Shown: positions 52,629-61,759, numbered from the stretch's first letter. The stretch: 64,000 nt of DNA from Sinobacterium caligoides (GCF_003752585.1 NZ_RKHR01000008.1:62001-126000); one strand, 5' to 3'. Translations and numbers: made by a program. The notes: a model not told the origin generated them from the letters alone.

Positions 52629-54251
52629 TTATTGACTATCCTCTATCGCAATACCCAGCATACTCCTCGCGACGGCTTCCCCCACTTTCAAACCGTCGAC
52701 GGCAGCCGACAAGATACCGCCGGCATAGCCTGCCCCCTCACCGGCTGGGAACAAGCCGCGGGTATTGATGCTCTGGTAACTCTCGTCGCGCTTGAGCCGG
52801 ACCGGTGACGAGGTGCGCGTCTCAACGCCGGTGAGTATCGCATCGTAACGAGCATAACCCTTGATCTTCTTATCGAAGGCGGGAATCGCCTCACGTAATG
52901 CCTCAATCGCATACTCCGGCAGCGAGGGCTCAAGATCGGTCAACTTAATGCCCGGCTTATAGGACGGCTGTACCTCTCCAAACTCACGAGAGGGGGTGCC
53001 TGCAAGAAAATCACCCACCAGCTGCGCCGGTGCCGTGTAATCGCCCCCCCCTAGCTGATAGGCACGCTGTTCGAGCTCGCGCTGCAGATCTATGCCCGCC
53101 AGGACATCGCCCGAGGGGAAGTCCGACGGCTCGATACCCACGACGATCGCTGCATTCGCATTGCGTTCATTACGCGAGTACTGACTCATACCGTTGGTCA
53201 CGACCTGCCCCTCTTCCGAGGTTGCCGCGACCACCGTGCCGCCGGGGCACATACAAAAGCTATAGACGGAGCGACCATTCTGACAGTGATGTACCAGCTT
53301 ATAATCGGCGGCGCCGAGAATCTCGTTGCCAGCATTAGGACCAAAACGACAGTCGTCGATCATCGACTGTGGGTGTTCGACGCGGAAACCGATCGAGAAC
53401 GGCTTGGCCTCGATATAGACGCCCTTGTCACGCAACATCGTAAAAGTATCGCGGGCACTGTGGCCGATGGCAAACACCACATGCTCGCTCTCCAGCCGGC
53501 TACCATCCTGTAGCACCACACCCTGCACCTGACCATCGTCGATCAATACCTCGTCGACGCGCTGACTAAAGCGCACCTCGCCCCCCAGTTCGGTAATTTT
53601 ATGGCGCATGTTCTCCACCATCTTCACCAGCTTAAAGGTGCCGATATGGGGCTTGGAGACATAGAGGATCTCCTCCGGGGCGCCGAAATTAACAAACTCA
53701 TGTAACACCTTACGGCCGTGGTGGTTGCTGTCCTTGATCTGGCTGTAGAGCTTGCCGTCGGAGAAGGTGCCTGCGCCGCCCTCGCCAAACTGTACATTCG
53801 ATTCGCTATTGAGTTCACGCTTACGCCACAAGCCCCAGGTGTCTTTAGTGCGTTCGCGCACGGCCTTACCGCGCTCAAGGATGATCGGCGCCAAGCCCAT
53901 CTGCGCCAGAATAAGCCCTACAAACATGCCGCAGGGACCGGTGCCGATGACAATCGGCCGCTTCGCGGGCACCTCGGTCGCGTGACCGACGAACTTATAG
54001 CTCATGTCCGGCGTGGCGCGGACGTTATTATCCTTGGCGAAACGCTCCAGCAACTGCTCGTTGCAGCGGGTGTCAACATCGAGCGTGTAAATCAGGGAGA
54101 TATTGGTTTTCTTTCGGGCGTCGTAGCCGCGCTTAAAGACACTCACATTGAGTAGATCACCTTTGGCAATCTTCAACGTCTTCAGTACCTTAGACTCGAT
54201 AGCCATCTCATCATGGTCGAGTGGCAGCTTAATTTGTGTTAACCGAATCAT
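52629..54251 (-). CDS. NAD(P)/FAD-dependent dehydrogenase, COG2509-like
   Basis: A 540-residue flavoprotein. An N-terminal domain of about 90 residues (IRLTQIKLPLDHDEMAIESKVLKTL) precedes the dinucleotide-binding motif VIGTGPCGMFVGLILAQMGL near residue 101. Further marks are FGEGGAGTFSDGKLYSQIKD, FCMCPGGTVVAATSEEGQVVTNGMS, and the C-terminal LFPAGEGAGYAGGILSAAVDGLKVGEAVA. This is the family of uncharacterised FAD-utilising dehydrogenases. The ATG at 54251 has GGGAAGAG upstream; the longer frame to 54323 is rejected. The substrate is unknown. Confidence 0.87.
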   Translation of the reverse strand: MIRLTQIKLPLDHDEMAIESKVLKTLKIAKGDLLNVSVFKRGYDARKKTNISLIYTLDVDTRCNEQLLERFAKDNNVRATPDMSYKFVGHATEVPAKRPIVIGTGPCGMFVGLILAQMGLAPIILERGKAVRERTKDTWGLWRKRELNSESNVQFGEGGAGTFSDGKLYSQIKDSNHHGRKVLHEFVNFGAPEEILYVSKPHIGTFKLVKMVENMRHKITELGGEVRFSQRVDEVLIDDGQVQGVVLQDGSRLESEHVVFAIGHSARDTFTMLRDKGVYIEAKPFSIGFRVEHPQSMIDDCRFGPNAGNEILGAADYKLVHHCQNGRSVYSFCMCPGGTVVAATSEEGQVVTNGMSQYSRNERNANAAIVVGIEPSDFPSGDVLAGIDLQRELEQRAYQLGGGDYTAPAQLVGDFLAGTPSREFGEVQPSYKPGIKLTDLEPSLPEYAIEALREAIPAFDKKIKGYARYDAILTGVETRTSSPVRLKRDESYQSINTRGLFPAGEGAGYAGGILSAAVDGLKVGEAVARSMLGIAIEDSQ

Positions 54252-54571
54252 AATCTCTTCCCAGCTTCTCGCACCCCGTTTGGTATCAACATTCAAGGTA
54301 CTGACAATAATCTCTGCACACACCAGACAGCACGCATCAAACGATGAAAATAGGGTTTAATCGAGGAGATACTGAGTGGCCGGCAGTTAATCGGAGGATT
54401 CTAGCATTTTCGGCGTCAGATACCCATACACGGTAACGACGAGCAATCGCTAGTGACAGAGAGAGGAATCGGGGAGAGCGAGGCACAGTTGATCATGGGC
54501 GGCGAATAGCCAGGGGAAAGCTCGCATCCACGCTTATTGGCTGCAAACAGGCCATCGGTAAACACTATAAC

Positions 54572-54597
54572 GCCGAGCTTACATCAATAAGCTCGGC
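54572..54597 (-). terminator. Hairpin downstream of the glycine-zipper lipoprotein gene
   Basis: GCCGAGCTTA (54572-54581) pairs perfectly with TAAGCTCGGC (54588-54597). It lies about 65 bases after the minus-strand gene's stop; the U run is weak. Confidence 0.6.
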
Positions 54598-54662
54598 GCC
54601 ATCAAAACCAACAGATCACAACAGGCTATAAAAGCAGTTGTGATTTAAAATCAATAAGTTGA

Positions 54663-55199
54663 TTATTCTGCTAACACAACCTTACCGTTTTCAACGGGCA
54701 GGCGGCTCACCTGTGGCTTCTGCTTCATGCGGACAACGCCAGTCTCATCACCAATGGTATAAGAGACGTCGTAACCGACCGTTTCTTCATGCTCTTCGTT
54801 AACCGTTGTACACTGCTTTTTGTAGGTCGTGGTGGTGTCTTTGTCCTGCATGTTTTTCTGCGTCTTATTGCCCGCATAGCCACCGGCAATCGCACCGACA
54901 GCCGTCGCTGCATCCTTACCATGGCCACCGCCCACTTGGTGACCGATTAAACCACCGACGGCGGCACCGATGGCGGTACCGGCAATTTGATGAGTGTCTT
55001 TAACCGCTGCGTGCTCGGTGACAGCAACATCTTTACAGACTTCATGGGGGGTCTTCACGGTCTCGGTGACAGCTTCTACACCGGTCACTTCAGCAAACTT
55101 CGCTTTAGAAGCCTCGTCATTACAACCAGTTAAGCCAAGGCTAGCGCTTACAAGGATGATGCCGGTAAGGCAGAGTTTTTGGGGAGCTGAAATATTCAT
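54663..55199 (-). CDS. Glycine-zipper lipoprotein
   Basis: A 178-residue outer-membrane-type lipoprotein. The signal peptide ends in the lipobox LTGC, with Cys26 as the lipidated residue. A glycine-zipper (2TM Gly-rich) segment covers about residues 72-108: IAGTAIGAAVGGLIGHQVGGGHG and AIAGGYAGNKTQ. The C-terminal part is beta-prone with two cysteines in CKDVAV and KKQCTTV. Such proteins (SlyB/Rcp-like) lie in the envelope and often respond to stress. It stands alone and has a 590-base AT-rich upstream region. Confidence 0.85.
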   Translation of the reverse strand: MNISAPQKLCLTGIILVSASLGLTGCNDEASKAKFAEVTGVEAVTETVKTPHEVCKDVAVTEHAAVKDTHQIAGTAIGAAVGGLIGHQVGGGHGKDAATAVGAIAGGYAGNKTQKNMQDKDTTTTYKKQCTTVNEEHEETVGYDVSYTIGDETGVVRMKQKPQVSRLPVENGKVVLAE

Positions 55200-55786
55200 G
55201 GCATACCTACTGTATCAAATAATTTTCTCATCGATAAAATATGATCGATTTTTCTGTGCCGAAAACTACTTGCAGGCAGGCAGAACTGTCAATTTTTTTC
55301 AGTTTAAATCTGGTGAAAAATTGACCAGGAATAATAATTTCCTGCTTTTCAATAACCTATAGCGCAAGCTTTAATTCGTCGAATTAAGAAAAACAAACTT
55401 GTACATATCGCATTATTATTAACGAATTAGATGATAAAAAAAGCTGATAGTAATATATTTTCTGTCGATATTTTTATCAACATTTAATAGAAAACAATAG
55501 GTATTAACTTAAAAAAAGAGCGATAATCGCTTATTTAAATGTCATATTAATAGCAACAATCAACCGTCAAATAACAGCAAACAACGATAATATTTTTTTC
55601 ATTTAAGTATTATCGACATTACTCAATCGACGGCGGAGCCATTAAACAAGCGTTTACAAACATAAAGTAAAACTTCTCTTTTGATCGAGGATGATTTTAT
55701 GCTCGCAATTAATGAATGCTGTTCCGTTACAAAACTCAGCGAATAAAAACCATAGCGAGAAACCAGCAAGCCAGCCCTGCGATCGA
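55200..55786. other. Long AT-rich intergenic region
   Basis: About 590 bases with markedly lower G/C than the rest of the window and no coding potential. It holds the promoter of the glycine-zipper lipoprotein at its left end and a perfect palindrome at 55371-55387. The part 55620-55786 lies beyond the stop of the minus-strand flavoprotein gene. Confidence 0.4.
55371..55387. promoter_or_regulatory. Perfect 17-base palindrome, candidate operator
   Basis: TTAATTCG-T-CGAATTAA is a perfect inverted repeat about 170 bases upstream of the glycine-zipper lipoprotein gene. Its form suits a dimeric repressor; the regulator is unknown. Confidence 0.4.
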
Positions 55787-57037
55787 TTAAACGTACTGCC
55801 CTGCGGCGAAACCCGACGACCACGCCCACTGAAAATTAAAGCCGCCGAGATGACCCGAGACATCTAACACCTCACCAATGAAGTAGAGGCCCGGTTGCCC
55901 TTTAGCCTCAAAAGTCTTCGAGGAGATCTGATCGGTATCGACACCGCCCAGCGTCACCTCGGCGGTGCGATAACCTTCTGTCCCCGAAGGTTTCAAGACC
56001 CAACCGTTAATATGGTCACCGATCTGCTGCAACTGGCTATCGGTGGCTTCGGCAATGGCCGTCTCACTCTGTGCCGGCCAGAACAACTGCTGTAGCTCGA
56101 CCACCAGCGCCTTCGCCAAATGCTGGCCCACGAGTGTCCGCACGAGGCTCTTCGGGCTGCGACTCTTCTGCGCCTTCAGCCATTCGCCCATATCCAGCGA
56201 GGGCAATAGATCCAGACAGATCTCGTCACCTGGCTGCCAGTAGTTGGAGAGCTGCAACACTGCCGGGCCACTGAGACCTCGGTGGGTAAAGAGAATCGCC
56301 TCGCTGAAGCTGTGACGACCACAGCTGAGAGTGCCATCCAGCGCCAGCCCTGAGAGACGCTCAGTGATCGCCTTAAAGCCATCACTAAAGGTAAAGGGCA
56401 CCAGCCCTGCCCGCAGCGGCAACACGTTAATGGCAAACTGCCGAGCAATGTCGTGCCCGAAGCCCGTCGCCCCCATCGTCGGTATCGACAGGCTACCGGT
56501 GGCAATGACCAGCGACGCGCAGCGCAGCTCGCCCTGACTCGTCGATAGGCGATAGTATTCGCCCTCCTTACCCGGAGGCCTCACCTGCGTCGTTTTGCAA
56601 TGTGTCGTCACTTTCACACCGGCCTGCTCGCACTCCTGCAACAGCATCGTCAAGATGTCTTTCGCCGAGTCATCACAGAACAACTGCCCGTGCTTGCGCT
56701 CGTGGTAGGCAATACCGTGCTCGAGCACCATGCCGATAAAGTCCCAGTTACTGTAGCGGGTCAGCGCCGACTTGACGAAGTGGGGGTTGGCACAGATATA
56801 GTGCTCCGGTGTCACCTCCATGTTGGTGAAGTTACAACGACCACCGCCGGACATCAGAATCTTCTTGCCCACCTTATTGCTGGCATCGATCACTAAAACG
56901 CTACGGCCACGTCGGCCAGCAGTCATGGCACACATCAGGCCAGAGGCACCGCCACCGATCACGATGACGTCGAAAAAAGGGCTGGATTGGGACAAAGTTG
57001 TTCTCGTAAGTGAGTGCAAGACCACATCGCCAGCCAT
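55787..57037 (-). CDS. HI0933/YhiN-family NAD(P)/FAD-dependent oxidoreductase
   Basis: A 416-residue flavoprotein. The FAD motif is VIGGGASGLMCAMTAGRRG near residue 26, followed by the hallmark GKKILMSGGGRCNFTN of the HI0933 family. The C-terminus has LYFIGEVLDVSGHLGGFNFQWAWSSGFAAG, again diagnostic. The family is widespread and its reaction is unknown. The ATG at 57037 begins a 20-residue extension ahead of the FAD domain; a later in-frame start is possible. Confidence 0.9.
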   Translation of the reverse strand: MAGDVVLHSLTRTTLSQSSPFFDVIVIGGGASGLMCAMTAGRRGRSVLVIDASNKVGKKILMSGGGRCNFTNMEVTPEHYICANPHFVKSALTRYSNWDFIGMVLEHGIAYHERKHGQLFCDDSAKDILTMLLQECEQAGVKVTTHCKTTQVRPPGKEGEYYRLSTSQGELRCASLVIATGSLSIPTMGATGFGHDIARQFAINVLPLRAGLVPFTFSDGFKAITERLSGLALDGTLSCGRHSFSEAILFTHRGLSGPAVLQLSNYWQPGDEICLDLLPSLDMGEWLKAQKSRSPKSLVRTLVGQHLAKALVVELQQLFWPAQSETAIAEATDSQLQQIGDHINGWVLKPSGTEGYRTAEVTLGGVDTDQISSKTFEAKGQPGLYFIGEVLDVSGHLGGFNFQWAWSSGFAAGQYV

Positions 57038-57179
57038 GAGGGGGTTATCTCTCGAACGGCTGATGTGTTGTAGAGTGAATTTTAACAGATAGCGGCGTCG
57101 CGATGAAACAATCGTAACAGCAAACAGACCCTCGTCTTAGCTCAGCCGGCAATCTCGCCCGATAGGCTCACCTGGCAAA

Positions 57180-57902
57180 CTACTGCTCGGCCAAGGCATC
57201 GACAAAGGCGATCAGCTCCGCTGGCGACGCCACCACATCGCTTGGCATCACACCGCTATCGTTGCCGGTACCGTGACTGACCCACAACGAGCGAATACCG
57301 CTGTCGTTGGCCCCCTGGATGTCCGCCGCCAACGAGTCGCCGATATGTATCGCCTCGTCAGCCGAGCAGTTGGCCAGACGCAGCGCCTTGGCGAAAATGC
57401 TCGGCGCCGGCTTCTGCTCCGGCTCCTGGCCTCCGATGATGATATGGTCGACATAGTCGCCGAGACTCACCGCCGCCACCTTGGCGAGCTGGGAGAACTC
57501 GGGGCCGTTGGTGATCACCACTAACGTGTAACGCTGACGCCACTCAATCAATTTCGCCTTGATACCCGGGAAAAAGTTGAAACACGCCTGGCGCGCCTCA
57601 TCAAAACAACGCTGCAGCCCCTCTGCCTCTGCCTCCGCACAAGCCCCCCCCTGCTCGTCCAACAGGTCGCGGATCAAGCGCACGCGGAACGCCGCCTCAT
57701 CCACCACCGGCAGATAACGGACGCTCTGCGCCGCGTCGAAGTCACGGTAGATGCCGCTGAGATAGCGCTGCGAGAAAAGTGCAGCGTCGAGCGAGACGAA
57801 CTGATCACAAGCACGCTCGGCCATCGCCGCCAACGCCTGACGATTGGCTCCTGTGGTATCGCAAAGTGTCTCATCGAGGTCGAGTAACAGGGCTTTCAAC
57901 AT
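57180..57902 (-). CDS. HAD-superfamily hydrolase (HAD-IA, YjjG/PynA-like)
   Basis: A 240-residue phosphatase-like protein. Motif I is LLDLDETLCDTT with the Asp nucleophile at residue 8 and Asp10, motif II is VVITNGP, motif III the Lys of EPEQKPAPSIF, and motif IV GDSLAADIQGA. The alpha-helical cap lies between motifs I and II. The group includes nucleotidases and sugar-phosphate phosphatases; the substrate is not predictable. The ATG at 57902 is used. Confidence 0.9.
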   Translation of the reverse strand: MLKALLLDLDETLCDTTGANRQALAAMAERACDQFVSLDAALFSQRYLSGIYRDFDAAQSVRYLPVVDEAAFRVRLIRDLLDEQGGACAEAEAEGLQRCFDEARQACFNFFPGIKAKLIEWRQRYTLVVITNGPEFSQLAKVAAVSLGDYVDHIIIGGQEPEQKPAPSIFAKALRLANCSADEAIHIGDSLAADIQGANDSGIRSLWVSHGTGNDSGVMPSDVVASPAELIAFVDALAEQ

Positions 57903-58163
57903 GTTTCATTGCCTATCATAGTGGGCGGCGCGGCCGTTATTGGCAGACAAATATACCACCTCACTGGTCAACCCGGAACCACGGTGCGAGGCTAGCGACG
58001 GACAAGCCTGCCAGCCAACAAGAACTGGCGATCTAACAACGGCTAAATCATTCTAGACACTAGACTTGGCTAACGAATCGTTTATTATTTAAACGCTTCT
58101 GTGGTCGATAGACGCCGTTATTCTAACAATAAAAATCACCCCGACCGTCAAACAGTGGGAGTT

Positions 58164-58553
58164 ATGCAGTTACATCAACTACCGGATCTTTCTCGCGCCG
58201 AGCACGACATTTTTCAGGTGCTGTGGCAGCACGGTCAGCAGAGTATTCGCGAGGTGCACGATCAACTCGACAATGACTGGGCCTACTCCACCACCAAGAC
58301 GGTGATGGATAGATTAACTAAAAAGGGGTTGCTGAGCCGAGATAACTTCCACGGCGTCTTCCTCTACCGCGCAATGATTGATCGCCCGACCGGCCTAGCC
58401 AAGCGAGTCCGTTACTTTGCCGAGCGCGTGCTCAAGCTCGACCACACCACCGTCATCGCGCTGTTGGCGCAGCGCGGCGAACTGTCTAGCGAAGAGATCA
58501 ACAAGCTGCGTCGACTGATCGAGCTCGATATTCAACACGATAACGCGCAGTAG
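58164..58553 (+). CDS. BlaI/MecI/CopY-family transcriptional regulator
   Basis: A 129-residue winged-helix protein. The DNA-binding part is LSRAEHDIFQVLWQHGQQSIREVHDQLDNDWAYSTTKTVMDRLTKKGLL, the BlaI signature, and a C-terminal dimer helix follows. Such repressors are normally released by a BlaR1-type membrane protease encoded next door. Here no such gene, beta-lactamase or copper exporter is adjacent, so this is an orphan. GGGAG precedes the ATG at 58164; the frame back to 58101 is rejected. Confidence 0.88.
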   Translation: MQLHQLPDLSRAEHDIFQVLWQHGQQSIREVHDQLDNDWAYSTTKTVMDRLTKKGLLSRDNFHGVFLYRAMIDRPTGLAKRVRYFAERVLKLDHTTVIALLAQRGELSSEEINKLRRLIELDIQHDNAQ

Positions 58554-58747
58554 CGTTAGCCATGCATGACCATAGAGAGCACCGCCGACACGCCAAGGAG
58601 CCCCCCCTCGCCCACACTGGTGAGACCTGCTCCGTTAAATAACAACGGCATATGAACATCGGTGCTGGCTTTTAATCGTTGTGAAGGCTATAAATATTTT
58701 TTACACGCAACGCCATCCACCCACACTATCATCGACATGAGCGTATT
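58554..58747. other. Intergenic region, no feature assigned
   Basis: About 190 bases between the BlaI-type gene and the lipase gene. No strong terminator is visible. Confidence 0.3.
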
Positions 58748-59701
58748 ATGAGCCAGCCCAGCATCGACACCCTGACACGTCCCAGCGGCGCTAGCATTGC
58801 CGTCCATCACTGGCCCAGCCAAGACCAGCCAATCGGCGTCATCCAGCTATTACACGGCATCGCCGAGCACTGCGGCCGCTACCAGCGTCTCGCCGAATTT
58901 TTAACCCTGCATGGCTGGCATGTCGTCGCCCATAACCATCGTGGCCACGGCCCCGAGGCGGAGCAGCTCGGGCACTGCCAACGCTTTACCGGCGAAGCCG
59001 ACAGCTGGTCCTGCCTAGTCGATGACGCCATCGCCGTCTCCGAACACTGTCGACAACGCTTTGATGGGCTACCGCTACTGCTACTCGGCCACAGCATGGG
59101 CTCGTTCATGGCCCAACATTGTGTCATGCGCAAACAGGTGCAATCCTCGCAACCGGCGTTCTACGACGGCCTCATACTCTCGGGCTCTAACCTGCCAAAG
59201 CCCATGGAAGTTAAAGCGCTACAGGCCATCACTCGGCTCGAACAATGGCGGCTCAGCCCGGCCCAAAGCAGCAAGCTGATCGCTAAACTCTCCTTCGGTC
59301 ACTTCAACAAGCAGGTCAACGGCCAGCGCACCGACTACGACTGGCTGAGCCGTGACCCGGAACAGGTCGACCGCTACCTCGACGACGAGCTCTGTGGTTT
59401 CGACTGCAGCATCGGCTTCTGGCAGAGCTTCTGTCGTGGCCTGCTCACCATTAACGCCCGAGGCATCGCCGCCGTCGACCAACGGTTAGCGCTCTATATT
59501 CTCTCCGGTAAGCAGGACCCCGTCGGCGGCATGGGCGTCGGTGTCAGTAAGTTAGCTACACTCTGGCGTCAGCACGGCAATCCCGTCGACGTTCAGCTCT
59601 ACGCCAATGCCCGGCACGAGTTATTCAACGAGATCAATTACCGTGATGTGTATCGAGATTTACTCCGTTGGCTAACCGACGGACGAAAAAAAACCGCTTA
59701 A
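58748..59701 (+). CDS. Alpha/beta hydrolase, monoacylglycerol lipase-like
   Basis: A 317-residue hydrolase of the serine-aminopeptidase S33/lysophospholipase type. The oxyanion motif is LLHGIAEHCGRYQRLAEFL, the nucleophile elbow LLGHSMGSFMA (Ser near residue 116), the acid lies in SGKQDPVGG and the His in NARHELFNE. Such enzymes hydrolyse lysophospholipids or monoacylglycerols. The last codons and the TAA stop overlap the first copy of the 180-base repeat, whose hairpin may end this transcript. Confidence 0.88.
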   Translation: MSQPSIDTLTRPSGASIAVHHWPSQDQPIGVIQLLHGIAEHCGRYQRLAEFLTLHGWHVVAHNHRGHGPEAEQLGHCQRFTGEADSWSCLVDDAIAVSEHCRQRFDGLPLLLLGHSMGSFMAQHCVMRKQVQSSQPAFYDGLILSGSNLPKPMEVKALQAITRLEQWRLSPAQSSKLIAKLSFGHFNKQVNGQRTDYDWLSRDPEQVDRYLDDELCGFDCSIGFWQSFCRGLLTINARGIAAVDQRLALYILSGKQDPVGGMGVGVSKLATLWRQHGNPVDVQLYANARHELFNEINYRDVYRDLLRWLTDGRKKTA

Positions 59702-59762
59702 TCTGGGGGGATTAAACGGTTTTAAAAGACCTTGGATGTGGAGGACACACACTGTGTGTACG
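59686..59762 (-). ncRNA. Candidate small RNA, copy 1
   Basis: Read on the minus strand: a CATAAT -10-like element (59769-59774) upstream, a hairpin ACACAC-AGT-GTGTGT, then single-stranded CCTCCACATCC (an anti-Shine-Dalgarno-like stretch), and a terminator hairpin with C-rich loop and eight U. Its stem differs from copies 2 and 3: two pairs change on both sides (T-A to C-G, A-T to G-C), while one C-A mismatch and one lost pair also occur. It overlaps the 3' end of the lipase gene on the other strand. Length about 77 nt is inferred. Confidence 0.55.
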
Positions 59763-59863
59763 CCTTCTATTATGCCAATCGGCCATCGAGATACTATTCG
59801 CAGTTATACTGAAGCTATTGCCACATATACCTATTCGCGAATATTCAACAATAAACACAGCAC

Positions 59864-59942
59864 AAAAAAAAACCGTTCAGCCGGGGGAGACTGAACGGTT
59901 TTAAAAAGACCTTGGATGTGGAGGACACACTCTGTGTGTACG
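59864..59942 (-). ncRNA. Candidate small RNA, copy 2
   Basis: Same architecture as copy 1: CATAAT at 59949-59954, hairpin ACACAC-AGA-GTGTGT, CCTCC stretch, then a terminator with stem ACCGTTCAG/CTGAACGGT, loop CTCCCCC and nine U. The terminator polarity fits the minus strand better than the plus strand, where only four T follow the hairpin. Confidence 0.6.
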
Positions 59943-60043
59943 CCTGCTATTATGCCCTTTATCGACGGCGAAACTATTCGCAGTTATACCGAAAGAAGTG
60001 CTATTTATACTTATTTTTCAGTGTTAATAGCCCAGCGCTAGGC

Positions 60044-60122
60044 AAAAAAAAACCGTTCAGCCGGGGGCGACTGAACGGTTTTAAAAAGACCTTGGATGTG
60101 GAGGACACACTCTGTGTGTACG
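60044..60122 (-). ncRNA. Candidate small RNA, copy 3
   Basis: Nearly identical to copy 2 in the transcribed part, with CATAAT at 60129-60134 and a terminator loop reading CGCCCCC. It lies about 110 bases downstream of the DUF808 stop on the same strand, so transcripts of that gene would meet it first; it may be made by processing of the 3' UTR as well as from its own promoter. Confidence 0.6.
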
Positions 60123-60232
60123 CCCACTATTATGCCCTTTATCTGTAATAAGAATATTCGCAGTTATACCAAAAAAGATTGATAATTATACTTATCTAAC
60201 AAGCCTCAATACTAGCCATAACACCTAAACTG

Positions 60233-61162
60233 TTATTCAGCTCCGCCTTTTAATGCCTTGGCCGCCGTCACCGCCAACAATACGACGCCCCCACAAACCA
60301 CGCCTAACAAACCGCTCAGTACAGGCGGCGCCACCACGGCGGCAACACCGCCAATAGTCGGCCACGATGCGACCCAGGCGACGCTATGTTCGAGCAGGGC
60401 ATGCGAACCCGGAATACCGTGTAGGATGATACCGCCGCCGACCAAAAACATCGCGACAGTGCCGACAATCGTCAAGCCGCGCATGAGATATGGTGCCGAG
60501 GCAACCAAGAACGCGCCGCAACGTTGCTTCAACGAACCCAGCTGTGACACCTTCACCAAGTAAAAGCCCAAGTCATCGATCTTGACGATGGCCGCAACCA
60601 AACCGTAGACGCCGGCGGTGATCAGTAGCGCGATCGCCGACAATACACCTAATTGAGTCGGCAGTGACGCGGCCTGCACCACCCCCAAGGCAATCACAAT
60701 AATCTCTGCCGAGAGCACAAAGTCCGTGCGAATCGCGCCGCTCACCCGCTGCTTCTCGAAAGCGGCGATGTCGACATCTTCCTTAACCAGCGCCTCAAGG
60801 CGTTGCTGGCTCCCCTCATTACTGTGATGGAACAGTTTCTCGAACACCTTTTCGAAACCTTCGAAGCACAGAAAGAGCCCGCCTAACATCAGCATCGGCG
60901 TAATCAACCAGGGAATAAACGCACTGATCAGCAGCGCCGCCGGCACCAGCAGCGCCTTATTCTTTAACGAACCCTTGGCCACCGCCCAGACCACCGGTAA
61001 CTCACGGTCAGCCCGCACACCGGAGACCTGTTGCGCATTCAGCGCCAAGTCGTCGCCCAGCACCCCCGCGGTCTTGGTTGCGGCGACCTTGGTCATCACC
61101 GCGACGTCATCGAGTAGTGTTGCAATATCATCGAGCAGGGTTAACAGGCTTGCTCCCGCCAT
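60233..61162 (-). CDS. DUF808 membrane protein (YedI-like)
   Basis: A 309-residue inner-membrane protein. The N-terminus [43 protein letters not shown] is the hallmark of the DUF808/YedI family, followed by [26 protein letters not shown] and about six more hydrophobic segments. The family is common in proteobacteria and has no assigned function. Its transcript runs toward the triple repeat. Confidence 0.9.
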   Translation of the reverse strand: MAGASLLTLLDDIATLLDDVAVMTKVAATKTAGVLGDDLALNAQQVSGVRADRELPVVWAVAKGSLKNKALLVPAALLISAFIPWLITPMLMLGGLFLCFEGFEKVFEKLFHHSNEGSQQRLEALVKEDVDIAAFEKQRVSGAIRTDFVLSAEIIVIALGVVQAASLPTQLGVLSAIALLITAGVYGLVAAIVKIDDLGFYLVKVSQLGSLKQRCGAFLVASAPYLMRGLTIVGTVAMFLVGGGIILHGIPGSHALLEHSVAWVASWPTIGGVAAVVAPPVLSGLLGVVCGGVVLLAVTAAKALKGGAE

Positions 61163-61327
61163 AGCTTTCTCCTAAATTTTTTGTTGGCTGTCATGAAGAC
61201 TACCATAGCCTCCTCGCTGAGATTGCCCCCCTAGCGTCAAGCAGATCATCATCTGCTCTCGCTGATAATGATACAATGTCAGCCAATCAAGCAACCGCCT
61301 ACCACGCACAGCCTGCCCGAGGATGCC

Positions 61328-61759
61328 ATGGATCTCCAAACAAAACTCATCGATAAGTGTCTCAGTGAACGCGAAGCCGGCCTCACCGCCAGCATTCTCG
61401 ACGACCTCGACAACCCCTGCAACCTCTACACGCTGCTGGCACTGTTCTGTTACGACGTACAAGAAGGCGGCTTCGCACAATTCGTCTACAACTCCAACGG
61501 GGTGTATTTGGTGGAGGTCGCCCAGGCCCTCGAGGCGGTCGAGGCCGACAACACCGGCCTGTTCCTCGAGCGCGTCATCAACCTCTGTCTAGACGAAGAT
61601 AAACTGTATAAGAAGTTTCTCGCCAGTGATGGCAGCGACGGCTTCTTCAAGCGTAAACTCGATAAGATCAGCGAGGAGTACCTGCGCTGTGACGAGCCCC
61701 TCATCGTCGAAGCCGAAGAATCACTCATTGCGCTCATCAGCCAGTGTGAAGCGGACTAA
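61328..61759 (+). CDS. DUF4375-like acidic protein
   Basis: A 143-residue soluble protein, strongly acidic. The pattern LYTLLALFCYDVQEGGFAQFVYNSNGVYLVEVAQALEAVEADNTGLFLERVINL is that of the DMP19/DUF4375 family; some members mimic DNA or bind proteins, but the role of this one is unknown. The ATG at 61328 with GAGG upstream is preferred over an upstream frame to 61268. It is divergent from the DUF808 gene. Confidence 0.78.
   Translation: MDLQTKLIDKCLSEREAGLTASILDDLDNPCNLYTLLALFCYDVQEGGFAQFVYNSNGVYLVEVAQALEAVEADNTGLFLERVINLCLDEDKLYKKFLASDGSDGFFKRKLDKISEEYLRCDEPLIVEAEESLIALISQCEAD

Larger units (their letters stand above)
59686..60170. repeat. Three tandem copies of a 180-base unit
   Basis: Landmarks recur at exactly 180-base spacing: CTTGGATGTGG at 59731, 59911 and 60091, and CAGTTATAC at 59801, 59981 and 60161. 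Each unit holds a run of A, a GC-rich hairpin, a highly conserved block of about 60 bases ending in TATTATGCC, a variable segment, and a conserved TATTCGCAGTTATAC. Copies 2 and 3 are nearest to each other. The segments between units differ freely, so only the hairpin and block are under selection. Confidence 0.95.

Noticed and set aside
59912-60148. A 78-codon plus-strand frame with an internal repeat of its own N-terminal sequence
   Set aside because: It is created by the 180-base repeat, has no ribosome binding site, and crosses a terminator hairpin. The repeat is better explained as RNA.
59686-60170. CRISPR array or CsrA/RsmA sponge RNA on the plus strand
   Set aside because: The unit is far too long and irregular for CRISPR. 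GGA motifs occur on the plus strand, but the terminator U run and the conserved promoter-like blocks fit the minus strand.
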